Shown here: in pieces, positions 44,865 through 53,017 of the stretch
Layout: each line of letters begins with the position of its first letter
Position numbering within the stretch: position 1 is the first letter of the stretch
DNA from: an uncultured Acidobacteriia bacterium
GTDB lineage: Bacteria; Acidobacteriota; Terriglobia; Bryobacterales; Bryobacteraceae
DNA length: 55,252 nucleotides
Assembly (NCBI GenBank): GCA_903825445.1
Contig: CAIKAS010000184.1
Coordinates: 1-55,252 of the forward strand
Reading direction: 5' to 3'
Program-made: the position numbers and the translations under genes
The notes under the pieces: model-generated
Told to the model about the DNA's origin: nothing
The model's database searches: none
The model's input: only the letters and a program-made list of their open reading frames with translations

Positions 44865-45515
44865 ATGCCTAAGCTCGTCGCTCGTTGTATCACCATCTCG
44901 TTAGACGGATTCTCCGCCGCCAGGGGCCAGGCGCTCGATGCGCCCTTCGGTAAGGACGGCCTGCGCCTGATGGAGTGGGCGTTTGCCACCAGGTACTTCG
45001 CCAGGATGACCGGTCAAGAGGGCGGTGCCGAGGGCCTCGACAACGATTTCCTCGTCCATTCTTTCGACAACATCGGCGCCACCATCATGGGCCGCAACAT
45101 GTTCGGCCCGCAGCGCGGCCCCTGGCCCAACGAGGACTGGAAAGGCTGGTGGGGCCCGAACCCGCCCTATCACCACCCTGTCTTCGTGCTCAGCCATCAC
45201 AAGCACTCGAGCTTTGAGATGGAAGGAGGCACCAGCTTCAGTTTCGTCAACGATGGAATCGAGTCCGCACTAAAGCAGGCCTTTGCGGCGGCCAGGGGCA
45301 AGGACGTTCGCATCGGAGGGGGCGCTTCCACGGTCAGGCAGTATCTAAAGGCTGGCCTGGTGGATGAGTTGCATTTCGTACTGGCGCCGAAGTTGCTGGG
45401 CAGCGGCGAAAGGATCTTTGAGGGATTGGATGGGCTCTCAGACCGCTACGAGACAGCCGAGTACATCCCCTCAAAGACCGTCGCTCACGTGCGCATCGTC
45501 AAGAAGGCCAAATGA
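44865..45515 (+). CDS. Dihydrofolate reductase family protein (RibD C-terminal-like)
   Basis: 216 residues with VARCITISLDGFSAARGQ at the start, TIMGRNMFGPQRGPW, and RIGGGASTVRQYLKAGLVDE with LHFVLAPKLLGSGERIFEG, a pattern of RibD_C-type reductases. Family members reduce pterin-like or flavin precursors or have drug-resistance roles; none can be specified. GGAGGA lies about 16 nt upstream. Confidence 0.8.
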   Translation: MPKLVARCITISLDGFSAARGQALDAPFGKDGLRLMEWAFATRYFARMTGQEGGAEGLDNDFLVHSFDNIGATIMGRNMFGPQRGPWPNEDWKGWWGPNPPYHHPVFVLSHHKHSSFEMEGGTSFSFVNDGIESALKQAFAAARGKDVRIGGGASTVRQYLKAGLVDELHFVLAPKLLGSGERIFEGLDGLSDRYETAEYIPSKTVAHVRIVKKAK

Positions 45516-45587
45516 CGAGAGCCGGAGTCATCCCAGAGATGAGTCCGGGCTGTTTCATCTGCTGACCCCAAAACTATACCACCTGGT

Positions 45588-45600
45588 CCTATATAATAGG
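45588..45600 (+). promoter_or_regulatory. Palindrome over -10 box of toxin-antitoxin operon
   Basis: CCTATATAATAGG, with CCTAT/ATAGG arms, contains a perfect TATAAT (45592-45597). It lies 16 bp before the GTG start of the toxin gene, a position where antitoxins autorepress. No good -35 was found. Confidence 0.5.
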
Positions 45601-45615
45601 ATCTAGACCACACGT

Positions 45616-45990
45616 GTGAGAGTTTTCAAATCGCGGTGGTTTCAACGCTTTGCCCGTAAGGAAGGGATCGCGGATGAAACGCTGTGCGAGGCGGTTGCTC
45701 GCGCTGAACGAGGACAGATTGATGCCGACCTTGGCGGGGAGGTAATCAAGCAACGAGTCGCGCGACCCGGGCAAGGCAGGTCGAAAGGTTATCGGACCAT
45801 TATTTTGTTCCGACGCGGGAGTCGGGCGTTTTTCATTTACGGGTTCGCGAAGAGCAGCATAGCGAATCTCGACGCCAACGAAGAAAAGCAGTTCAGGCAG
45901 GCCGCAAGACACGTACTCGAATTGACGGAAGAACAAATTGTGGAACTACTGAATCGGGGCGATTTTGTGGAGGTGGAGACCAATGAGTAA
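45616..45990 (+). CDS. RelE/HigB-like toxin (DUF1044-type)
   Basis: 124 residues from GTG 45616. MRVFKSRWFQRFARKEGIAD, DLGGEVIKQRVARPGQGRSKG and YRTIILFRRGSRAFFIYGF are family traits of a RelE-like toxin group paired with XRE antitoxins. It presumably cuts mRNA. It overlaps the antitoxin by 8 bp (ATGAGTAA). The transcript starts near 45604, so the leader is very short. It sits at the left border of the island. Confidence 0.8.
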   Translation: MRVFKSRWFQRFARKEGIADETLCEAVARAERGQIDADLGGEVIKQRVARPGQGRSKGYRTIILFRRGSRAFFIYGFAKSSIANLDANEEKQFRQAARHVLELTEEQIVELLNRGDFVEVETNE

Positions 45991-46300
45991 GAAGTACCGA
46001 AGCGAAGCAATGGCTGCCATACACGAGACCGTGACGGCGTTGCACGATATCGGCGCCATCGATAAACAAACCATGCGGCGTTTCGACGTCGCCTGCCTCA
46101 CTCCAATTCGTCCCCTGAAACCCGAAGAGATCAAAGCAATCCGCGAACGGGAACACGTCAGCCAGACCGTCTTCGCAAACTACCTGAACGTCACTACCAG
46201 CCTCGTGAGCAAGTGGGAGCGAGGAGAGAAACGCCCAGCCGGAGCCTCTCTCAAGCTCTTGTCGCTGGTTGAGAAAAAAGGTCTCGCCACGGTCGCGTAA
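45983..46300 (+). CDS. XRE antitoxin (HigA2-like)
   Basis: 105 residues from ATG 45983. The N-terminus (AMAAIHETVTALHDIGAIDK) and RFDVACLTPIRPLKPEEIKA precede an XRE helix-turn-helix (REREHVSQTVFANYLNVTTS, LVSKWERGEKRPAG). Its gene overlaps the toxin gene by 8 bp. It should bind the toxin and the palindrome upstream. Confidence 0.82.
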   Translation: MSKKYRSEAMAAIHETVTALHDIGAIDKQTMRRFDVACLTPIRPLKPEEIKAIREREHVSQTVFANYLNVTTSLVSKWERGEKRPAGASLKLLSLVEKKGLATVA

Positions 46301-46428
46301 TCGCATGATCGCCCCAGCTGCCGCTCCTCCAAGGTAACTGCTCCACTATCTTGAAGCGAAATTGAGATGAAAACCCGAATCTGATGCGTTGGCCGCGCCC
46401 GCATCAGCGTCACGCCAGCCCAACATTG

Positions 46429-47337
46429 TCATTGAGGTCGACCTCGCAATGGCTCAAAACGAATGGTTCGCGCCTTCAGGTCGCAAACAATGATCCCCGT
46501 TCGGTCGCGGTGGAGTTGTCTCCATGCCTGAAAACCTTGGCAAATTGCCTCTTGCCATTGATGCTCAGAACAGCAGCTGACTTCCAAATGGCCGGTCAGA
46601 TGCCGAATCGTTCGCAGGATGCCGTAATCGACGTTTTTGACACCGTCGAGAAACGAATGTTCATTCGCGTATCCAAAGACAAGGGCGGAAATTCCTTCCT
46701 CGATAGCTGTCGCTCGCCCGCCGTCTTCGATACGGTCCACCTTGGGGTCGCTTTTACGCTTACGCCCCATCAGCTTCCGTACGACCGGCGACCATCCCAA
46801 AACTGCCGCATAGGCTAAATGAAAGACATCGTGATACCGGTAGCCGTCGCTTTCGTAGGCGTTGTCGGTGAGATCGTTGCCCAGCGGTGCGCCGTTCATC
46901 ACCATTTTGACTTTGACGCCTTCGGTCGAGACTTCCTCGCGAAACTCGACCCGAAACTGACGGGGCAATTGTTCGTCCGCCGGGTAGGCCTCGTCGAACA
47001 GTTTCATGCGCCCCGGCTGCGAAGCGTCGGCGGGGAGCCAGCGGTTCCGGGCCTTTCGGAGATTCTCCTTCGCGATCACGTCAAGATCCAGATCCTCTTT
47101 TGAGGCGATGTTCGCGACGTACCAAAGGACGTCACCCAGTTCCTCGGTCACCCGGTCCTTAAAGATCTGGTAGGACGGTCCTTCGCTGAGCCATTTCTTG
47201 TATTCGGTCAGCAGCGTACCGGCTTCACCGGCAAGCCCGAGCAGCGGCACCATGATGCCGGGGCCGTCTTTGTCTGTGCGGGTGCCCGGAATCTGGTCAG
47301 TTTTTTGTGCCTCAAGCTGATACTCTCGTAAGTCCAC
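46429..47337 (-). CDS. MazG-like NTP pyrophosphohydrolase with MazG_C-type domain
   Basis: 302 residues. The N-terminal 100 residues are an all-alpha NTP pyrophosphatase domain: GLAGEAGTLLTEYKKW and TEELGDVLWYVANIA give the magnesium-binding acidic residues E38, E45, E65/E66 and D69. The C-terminal 200 residues (YRYHDVFHLAYAAVLGWSP, RATAIEEGISALVFGYANEH) look like the MazG C-terminal domain predicted to act with DNA-base hypermodification enzymes. The 5' end overlaps the kinase gene by 26 bp, so it is the last gene of the island operon. Likely role: hydrolysing a (modified) nucleoside triphosphate. Confidence 0.7.
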   Translation of the reverse strand: MDLREYQLEAQKTDQIPGTRTDKDGPGIMVPLLGLAGEAGTLLTEYKKWLSEGPSYQIFKDRVTEELGDVLWYVANIASKEDLDLDVIAKENLRKARNRWLPADASQPGRMKLFDEAYPADEQLPRQFRVEFREEVSTEGVKVKMVMNGAPLGNDLTDNAYESDGYRYHDVFHLAYAAVLGWSPVVRKLMGRKRKSDPKVDRIEDGGRATAIEEGISALVFGYANEHSFLDGVKNVDYGILRTIRHLTGHLEVSCCSEHQWQEAICQGFQAWRQLHRDRTGIIVCDLKARTIRFEPLRGRPQ

Positions 47338-49018
47338 GGCCTACCTCCTGTGCGGATCGTGCGATGTTCTCGTTGATTCCCCATTTCGGCGGATACCAGT
47401 AGTCCACGGGATCGGCGTTTGCCCTGAACTTTTGTTTAATTCTCGTGCGTAGCGATGTGCCTGCGATCTCAGGATGATAGACGCGCGAGTATTTATCCAC
47501 TTCGCAGAACAGATTTTGGCAGTCGATCAACTGAAGAGATCGGCCCCAAAGGGATTTGAACTCAATTCCGAGCCGCTCGAATTCGGCTTGCTGCCGTTCC
47601 CTGACAACCCGGATGATGTCCGCTTCCGATAAACCGCCGAGCGATTCAAAGCATTTTGAGATGCCACCCTTCGCTCCGGGTCCCGGTATGACGAACTCCA
47701 TTTCGGAGAAGCTGGTCAGGTTGCTGTAGTTGAGATCGGTCACATATTGGTAGGCGAGGAAATCGCCGATCATCGGATAGGACAGCAACAGCGTAAAGGC
47801 CTGCTGCATTGTTTTGCATTCGGCGATACGCAGTGCGACTTCGTCCTCCATCATCTGCTGAAGCAGCTTAAGATGGGCGCGGTGTTTCCGGGTGGTGCCA
47901 AAGGTCTTGCTGCCCGACGGCATAATGTAAGCCCCGGAATAGATGGTGTCCTTGTTGTTGATCGCCTTCGACAGGATCGTATCGTATGCTTTGAAATCGA
48001 ATTCCCGGTAGGTGATCGCGCCTAAAGATCGTTCCAGAAGTTGCCATGTCTCGATCTTGTTGAACAGCTTGAAAAGAATAATCCGGAAGAAAACTTCTTC
48101 TTCCGCCTGATCGCCCTTGTAGATGACTTCCTTTATGAGGAACTGGCTGACACGGTCCGATGCGCGGTACGCATTCGTGAACTTGAACTCCGACAGGATT
48201 GGGTCGGCTGTCCAAGGGGGACGTTGCTGCTGCCAGCGCCGAAAGAAAATCTCCTGCCGCTCAGCGGCGAATCGCCAGTAGGTATCGTAGACCACCGTAG
48301 GCAGAGCAGGGGACAACCCGCTGAATATCGATGGCGGTGAAGAGATTACTTTGGGAGCGCTACTCGATAGCTCCAGAGGAATCTGTCCAGCAAGTTCTGC
48401 GGATTCGATGGCTCCGATTTTGCTAAGCGCCTGTTGCATCTGCTGCACGGCGTCATCGACGGAGCCTTCGTTGTCAATCGTAATGACCGTACTCCGTCGT
48501 TGCTCCTCCGCCGATACGCGCTCATAGAGTTCGCTCCATTGACGCCACTTCGCCATTGGTTCAGATCGAAGCGGCAGCTGGCGGCGGATTAAGAAAATCG
48601 CCGACGGTGAAACCGAACCCCATGCCGCCAGTTCTACATCGATCATGTTTGCGAGCAGCCGTTTATTGCTCCCACCTGCTAGACCATAGACTTTGGTGGA
48701 CCACCAGAATCGGTCCAGAACAACAGAGGTCCCCGCACGGAGCGCTGGGAGGATCACTGTTTCTATCGCGTCTATATGGGCCGCGATGTGCATGAGTTGC
48801 ATACTCGCAGGCGTGATGGTTTTGACGCCAAGCGAATTGGGATTGTGATGGAGGTCGTAGACGAGCTTCCCGACGGTGCCACCGCTTTTTCCGGGAAAGG
48901 AGAGCCTTATCGTCGGCGTCCCCCGGTCGGTCAGTATCGCTGCGAAACGGCCCGAGAGTTCGGTTTTGCCGACGCCGTCCGGTCCCTCAAAAACATACAG
49001 TTGACCGCTTATGCGCAC
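47312..49018 (-). CDS. Thymidylate kinase-like / HMUDK_hel fusion protein
   Basis: 568 residues from GTG 49018, overlapping the preceding stop as TAGTG. Residues 5-200 are a P-loop kinase of the thymidylate kinase type: Walker A GPDGVGKT at 12-19 and DRFWWSTKVYG as the lid/DR motif. Residues about 240-550 (DTYWRFAAERQEIFFRRWQQ, FTNAYRASDRVSQFLIKEVI, YSGAYIMPSGSKTFG) match the helical domain named after phage 5-hydroxymethyl-dUMP DNA kinases (HMUDK_hel). Family knowledge links this to thymine hypermodification. Here it may phosphorylate a thymidine-type nucleotide made by the adjacent ThyA-like enzyme; direct base modification of DNA is unproven. Confidence 0.7.
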   Translation of the reverse strand: MRISGQLYVFEGPDGVGKTELSGRFAAILTDRGTPTIRLSFPGKSGGTVGKLVYDLHHNPNSLGVKTITPASMQLMHIAAHIDAIETVILPALRAGTSVVLDRFWWSTKVYGLAGGSNKRLLANMIDVELAAWGSVSPSAIFLIRRQLPLRSEPMAKWRQWSELYERVSAEEQRRSTVITIDNEGSVDDAVQQMQQALSKIGAIESAELAGQIPLELSSSAPKVISSPPSIFSGLSPALPTVVYDTYWRFAAERQEIFFRRWQQQRPPWTADPILSEFKFTNAYRASDRVSQFLIKEVIYKGDQAEEEVFFRIILFKLFNKIETWQLLERSLGAITYREFDFKAYDTILSKAINNKDTIYSGAYIMPSGSKTFGTTRKHRAHLKLLQQMMEDEVALRIAECKTMQQAFTLLLSYPMIGDFLAYQYVTDLNYSNLTSFSEMEFVIPGPGAKGGISKCFESLGGLSEADIIRVVRERQQAEFERLGIEFKSLWGRSLQLIDCQNLFCEVDKYSRVYHPEIAGTSLRTRIKQKFRANADPVDYWYPPKWGINENIARSAQEVGRGLTRVSA

Positions 49019-49806
49019 TATGCCGCTCTCATTTGATGTAGATTCAGAATTTGTTCGATGGATGCCTTCAGGGGCGTAAGATCTGCTTTGCTATAGCCGT
49101 CGGCGTGTGGGAGTTTGAGGGACGAAGCAATACAGGTGACCTGGGTCAGCCGCAAGTCCATTTGTTGCGCCATGTATCGCCCGAGCCAGCAGAGGCCGAG
49201 ATAGTTTCCGTACGCCTTCGGAACATGGTGCTGCAATGCGTAGAAGCCCGTCACTTCGAGCGTTCCATCGGACGCGCTGAAAGCCACCTGTTGTAGACAA
49301 GGGAATCCGCGCTGGCGACTGTTCGTGTGGTCGCGAGTAGGGTCGAAGATCGAGGCCTGCAAGGCGCTGTGCCGATGGTTGCCGCTCCTGTAGGTTTCGA
49401 TCACGTGCTTGAGTTGGTTAACCGGAGGCGTTTGCCCATCAGGTTTGGGCTGATACGCAGTGAGCCGACGGAAATACACGCCCTTTTTGTTTGCCTGACA
49501 CTTCGCGATGGTGGGCCAGACTCTTTCATATCGGGCGTAGAGTTGATCGGCGCTGTTGTCGTCGTCGGGTGTCCAGAGAGAATTCGGGAAGATCGTACTG
49601 GCCACGGTACGGCATGACTGGGGGTTCATGCCATCGATTGCCTTTTGAATTTCAGGAATCTGGCGCGGCAGAGAGCGGTCATCAAAGTCTGAGATCGTGA
49701 TGACCGCAGGGGCGATGTCGTGACCGCCCGGCTCCATGAGGTGAAAAAATACCTCGGCCCACGCGACCGACAGATTTTGGCTTTTCGCCACGTATAGCTT
49801 ACTCAT
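49018..49806 (-). CDS. Thymidylate synthase-like protein
   Basis: 262 residues from ATG 49806, overlapping the ImmA stop by 8 bp. The segment RGFPCLQQVAFSASDGTLEV then TGFYALQHHVPKAYGNYLGL lines up with the ThyA core PCH-x-x-x-QF / YQRS-D / N: the catalytic cysteine (C170) and an asparagine (N201) are kept, but the PCH histidine is Leu and the YQRSxD motif is changed. The first 120 residues are unlike ThyA. Thus it may act on a different pyrimidine nucleotide or as hydroxymethylase-like enzyme, as in phages that make 5-hydroxymethyl-pyrimidines. The assignment is by pattern. Confidence 0.6.
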   Translation of the reverse strand: MSKLYVAKSQNLSVAWAEVFFHLMEPGGHDIAPAVITISDFDDRSLPRQIPEIQKAIDGMNPQSCRTVASTIFPNSLWTPDDDNSADQLYARYERVWPTIAKCQANKKGVYFRRLTAYQPKPDGQTPPVNQLKHVIETYRSGNHRHSALQASIFDPTRDHTNSRQRGFPCLQQVAFSASDGTLEVTGFYALQHHVPKAYGNYLGLCWLGRYMAQQMDLRLTQVTCIASSLKLPHADGYSKADLTPLKASIEQILNLHQMRAA

Positions 49807-50665
49807 CCTCGACCTCCTCCAAATGACGGAACCGGGCCAACCCGGCAAACTCCTTACGTCCTATGCGCAGATACTGCGCCCATCCGCTACCGGGAATCGA
49901 GACCCGGCCAACGCCGGGGTTCGTGGCACGGACGAGACATCCCTTTGAATCCTTGCAGACCTGCTCCGCGACTCGGCCTTCGACGACGGCATCGGACGGC
50001 AGAAGGATCAGGCCCTCGACCTGTGCGTCAATGGCTCTGCCCGCCCAGTGTTCATCCACGACCACCAGATGTTCACGGCATTCCCGGCCGATAATCGTTG
50101 AACGGATCTGCGGGGATCTTATCTTGCTGAGGGCAGATGCCTGATCGTCGGTCATAAGGCTCATCCCCCAGTTCATGTTGCCGACGAGGGTGGTGTAGCC
50201 GACACCCAGCCACGAGGCGATTCGGTAGCATTGCTCGGGCGAAAGCGTCCGGGCGTTCCAGCCGCGGGCTACCAACCCTTTGAGTACTGCGGTTTTCGGC
50301 ATGAGCAGCGCGGAAGCAAAACAGTCCGCTTCAAATTCTTTGGGATCGAATCGGCGCGATTTTCCACGGTCATCAACAAGCTCGTCGAAACGCTCGCCAT
50401 GGCCGTTCACATGGTGGCCGATTTCATGGGCACAGGTGAATGCTTGCCTGCCGGGAGGTCGAAGCGACGATACGATGATTACCGGCTTGCCGGGAGAATA
50501 AATGCCTTCTGCCGAGGGGAGGGCGGCAAGGCGAACTTCGATCCCCAACGCTTCCGCCAAATCGAATACGTTGCACGGATGATCAGACGCAATCTGCGCC
50601 TGTTGGCGGACGCGTAACGCCGCAGAGGAGGCACGAAGAGCTAGTCTGCGGCGCTCTGGACTCAT
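49799..50665 (-). CDS. ImmA/IrrE-type metallopeptidase
   Basis: 288 residues. The zinc motif AFTCAHEIGHHVNGHGERF (HEIGHH) and the EADCFASALLMPK ligand-bearing helix define DUF955/ImmA peptidases. ImmA cleaves its partner XRE repressor upon a signal such as DNA damage. It starts with a 4-bp overlap of the upstream XRE gene, the classic arrangement. The C-terminal third (SIPGSGWAQYLRIGRKEF) may sense a ligand. Confidence 0.82.
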   Translation of the reverse strand: MSPERRRLALRASSAALRVRQQAQIASDHPCNVFDLAEALGIEVRLAALPSAEGIYSPGKPVIIVSSLRPPGRQAFTCAHEIGHHVNGHGERFDELVDDRGKSRRFDPKEFEADCFASALLMPKTAVLKGLVARGWNARTLSPEQCYRIASWLGVGYTTLVGNMNWGMSLMTDDQASALSKIRSPQIRSTIIGRECREHLVVVDEHWAGRAIDAQVEGLILLPSDAVVEGRVAEQVCKDSKGCLVRATNPGVGRVSIPGSGWAQYLRIGRKEFAGLARFRHLEEVEDE

Positions 50666-51003
50666 TTCGGCTCCTTCGATTTCCGAAGCATTTGCAGCAG
50701 GGATAGAAGGTGATCGAGGTCCTGATCCTTCATCTTTGAAAGCTCCCGCGCCGCCAAAAGGATGCGGTCGTCGGACGGGTCCGACTCACCGCTGGCGCTG
50801 GTAAGCCATTCGACGCTGACTCCATATAGGGATGCGAATTGAGCCAGTTCCTCTCCCGACACCTTACGCCTGCCCGCCTCAATCTCCGAGATGGTGGGAC
50901 GGTGAAAGTTCAGGAGCTTTGCTACCTGCCCTTGACTCAGGCCAGCCGCGTCCCGTGCGGTTCGCAACCGGTTGGCTATCTGTTCGCGTGTGCTCTCTGC
51001 CAT
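50662..51003 (-). CDS. XRE family repressor paired with ImmA
   Basis: 113 residues. IANRLRTARDAAGLSQGQVA then KLLNFHRPTISEIEAGRRKV forms a helix-turn-helix of the XRE type, followed by YGVSVEWLTS and an acidic, leucine-rich tail (DHLLSLLQMLRKS) that probably dimerises. It lies between the ACP-like and ImmA genes (2-bp gap, 4-bp overlap). The likely target is the CTTACCA palindrome upstream of the ACP-like gene. Confidence 0.85.
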   Translation of the reverse strand: MAESTREQIANRLRTARDAAGLSQGQVAKLLNFHRPTISEIEAGRRKVSGEELAQFASLYGVSVEWLTSASGESDPSDDRILLAARELSKMKDQDLDHLLSLLQMLRKSKEPK

Positions 51004-51005
51004 GG

Positions 51006-51287
51006 TTACGCCGCCGCCGGAGTGATCTGGGCCAGCCGAGCGGCGATTTCCGCGATGGTCAGCGGGTCGGGTTTATTCTTATCCCTGAAAACGCTGTCGT
51101 CACCGCATGAACAGCCCAGCCGCTCTTCCAGTACGAGCGTTGTCTCGATTGCCAGCAGGCTGTCGAAGAACCCGAGTTCCGCCAACGGTGCCGTTGCCCG
51201 CGTCATTTCGCATTCAGGTTCGCCGGTTCCCGCCTGCAAACCCTTCAGCGTTTCAATAATGATGATTTCGATCTCGGCTTCGGTCAT
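51006..51287 (-). CDS. Acyl-carrier-protein-like protein
   Basis: 93 residues, acidic. ELGFFDSLLAIETTLVLEER corresponds to the phosphopantetheine-attachment region of acyl carrier proteins (LGxDSLxxxEL), with Ser43 in a DSL motif, and PLTIAEIAARLAQI resembles helix IV. An insert with two cysteines (GCSCGDD) follows the second helix. Phosphopantetheinylation is possible but not proven; no synthase or PPTase is nearby. First gene after the operator. ACP-like folds are unexpected in a ubiquitin-like operon. Confidence 0.6.
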   Translation of the reverse strand: MTEAEIEIIIIETLKGLQAGTGEPECEMTRATAPLAELGFFDSLLAIETTLVLEERLGCSCGDDSVFRDKNKPDPLTIAEIAARLAQITPAAA

Positions 51288-51314
51288 GGCTTGATTCCCC
51301 TTCTGTTATAGAGT

Positions 51315-51344
51315 CTTACCAAACTGGTAAGAATATCTTACCGG
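51315..51344 (-). promoter_or_regulatory. CTTACCA inverted repeat operator
   Basis: CTTACCA-AAC-TGGTAAG is a perfect 7-bp inverted repeat (51315-51331), followed by a third half-site CTTACCGG (51337). It lies 28 bp upstream of the ACP-like start, in the only larger gap (99 bp) of the gene train, and is a likely binding site for the XRE repressor. Confidence 0.7.
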
Positions 51345-51386
51345 ACGCAAATACGGTTGTCAATAGCTGAGGACAGCTCTCCCGCT

Positions 51387-51830
51387 CTATGACTGCCACC
51401 ACTGCTTTACCCGTTGCCAGAGTCCGCCGGCCTTTTCGGCGGACGCCGCAGCCGAAAAGATAAGATTTGTCGGATCTGTCTTCGCCGGTTCGAAATAGTG
51501 TTGTTTCGCAGTTTGGTCGTGAGCTCTTCCCGCATCGATCTCGGCAGCTGACCACTCACCCGCCCATCGAGTCTGGTTGTTCCTTATCCAATAGTGAGAT
51601 CGACAGGGGAAACTCCAATTGCCGATCGACGGGTCGAGCGAAATGGTTTTGCCGTCAAAGATCAGCTTCCAATCGGTGGGGCGAATCGGCGTAACAACCT
51701 TGTTTCCGCAGCCGCAGCAGCATTTATGCGACGCCGTCGCGAATCTTATCGACACATAGACTGTCCCCTCGTCGAGGTCATAGGGAATGAACTCGACGAA
51801 TTCATGCTTCAGCGCAGTCGCTTTTGTCAT
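51387..51830 (-). CDS. DUF6527-like zinc-binding protein
   Basis: 147 residues. A cysteine cluster HKCCCGCGNKV (C37-C41) and the distant PCRSHYWIRN (C76, H79) look like a zinc site. SLDPSIGNWSFPCRSHYW is the hallmark of DUF6527, a small family repeatedly found next to ThiF-type E1 enzymes and multi-ubiquitin proteins. The start overlaps the end of the E1 gene by 4 bp (ATGA). The C-terminal third is less conserved. Function unknown; a role in substrate choice or ubiquitin-like transfer is inference. Confidence 0.7.
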   Translation of the reverse strand: MTKATALKHEFVEFIPYDLDEGTVYVSIRFATASHKCCCGCGNKVVTPIRPTDWKLIFDGKTISLDPSIGNWSFPCRSHYWIRNNQTRWAGEWSAAEIDAGRAHDQTAKQHYFEPAKTDPTNLIFSAAASAEKAGGLWQRVKQWWQS

Positions 51831-53017
51831 AGTTGGCGCTCCTCATTGATGAGCAGGTTTCCATCGATGCTAAACGTGCTGTGATGCTCGCCCTTGAGGT
51901 CCCGGTAGAACCCAAACAGTTTCTTCCATTTCATGACGGCCAGCGCTGCATTCAGGGCGTTCAGATCGGCGATCTGAATGTTGCGATCATACTCGTTGGC
52001 GGCATTTCCGTCCACGAAGGAAATCCTTGTGTGGATATGGTTCCGCATTTTCTCGGTGCTGGTCGTAACCCGGAGAATCCCGCCCAATGAGTCGGCAGAC
52101 AGGTTGACGCCCATACCGACATCGACAAACGGGAGGCCAAATTCTTCTAAGTTTTCGACGATGGTCTTTTTCGCTGCTCCTTTATCGAGGCACAGGAACA
52201 CAAAATCCATGTTCCGAAGGATCGCCACGCTCGCGGCATCGATATATTCCGGGTGATCGATGATCCCGCGCCGCATCGGCGAGTAGAGGTTCTTAAAATA
52301 GGTGGCCTTCGGCAACCTCTCGCGGAGCGCCTCTATCGAAGGAGCGCCCGGCGAGCGGAATGCGTTGTGTTGCAGGAAAGTGTCGCCGTCAAAAAGATGG
52401 ATTTCTTTCACCGGCGTCTTGACCACGAGATCCAGCACATATGAGCCGGTGCCTCCCAGTCCCACAATGGCTACCCGCCCCAGCGCCAGTTTCTTCGTTA
52501 CGATGCTGATCTGTGCCCTGCTCGAAGCGGTGTCGATGTAGTTGAACACGGAATCGGGGTCATCGTTGTCAGACGCGACAACCGAGAAGGTTCTCGCGTT
52601 GACGGCGGGGTCGATCTCCTGCGCCGGGCCGGAGAGGATTGCCACGTAGGTCGTCACTTTGGCGTAGTAATCGGCATATTGATCGTTCGGTTTTGGCTTC
52701 GCCGAAAAGGAGTGCTGAACAACGACGCCATCCGCGAGTGTCTGCGGTGAGCTGGCGTGCTTAATTTTGGAGATTTCCGTGCCGTCGGCGAGACAGGGGT
52801 GGTCGCCCGCAAAGTAGGCGACATGGGTATCAGGTTGGGCTGTCACATCACCCGCGAGTGTCAGTGTGGAAACCAGAATGCCGCGCTTCACCTCCCGCGC
52901 GGCATTCACATACGGAACATCCCGAACGAGCAGATAGCCGCCGCGGATCTCCAGATCTAAGCCTTCGTTGCGAAGGCGTGTCAAGTCCGGGCTAAGATTT
53001 ATCAGTCGCTGTGACAT
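51827..53017 (-). CDS. E1-like ThiF adenylyltransferase with DUF6791-like N-domain
   Basis: 396 residues. Residues 180-390 form the ThiF/MoeB/E1 Rossmann-like domain: RVAIVGLGGTGSYVLDLV (nucleotide loop GxGGTG at 186-191), HLFDGD (acidic residue binding Mg-ATP, 207-212), and FVFLCLDKG. Residues 1-160 (LEIRGGYLLVRDVPYVNA, VAYFAGDHPCLADG) are a DUF6791-like beta-rich domain placed before E1 in this family. A classical catalytic cysteine is not obvious; C276 in FLCLD sits near the usual position. It would activate the C-terminus of the ubiquitin-like protein encoded just upstream (26-bp overlap). Confidence 0.78.
   Translation of the reverse strand: MSQRLINLSPDLTRLRNEGLDLEIRGGYLLVRDVPYVNAAREVKRGILVSTLTLAGDVTAQPDTHVAYFAGDHPCLADGTEISKIKHASSPQTLADGVVVQHSFSAKPKPNDQYADYYAKVTTYVAILSGPAQEIDPAVNARTFSVVASDNDDPDSVFNYIDTASSRAQISIVTKKLALGRVAIVGLGGTGSYVLDLVVKTPVKEIHLFDGDTFLQHNAFRSPGAPSIEALRERLPKATYFKNLYSPMRRGIIDHPEYIDAASVAILRNMDFVFLCLDKGAAKKTIVENLEEFGLPFVDVGMGVNLSADSLGGILRVTTSTEKMRNHIHTRISFVDGNAANEYDRNIQIADLNALNAALAVMKWKKLFGFYRDLKGEHHSTFSIDGNLLINEERQL

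Noticed and set aside
44820..44870. ILIDGGT-like codons before the dihydrofolate reductase-like gene, as a remnant of a third SDR.
   Set aside because: The match is only about eight codons with no upstream SDR sequence, so chance or a ribosome-binding region is as likely.
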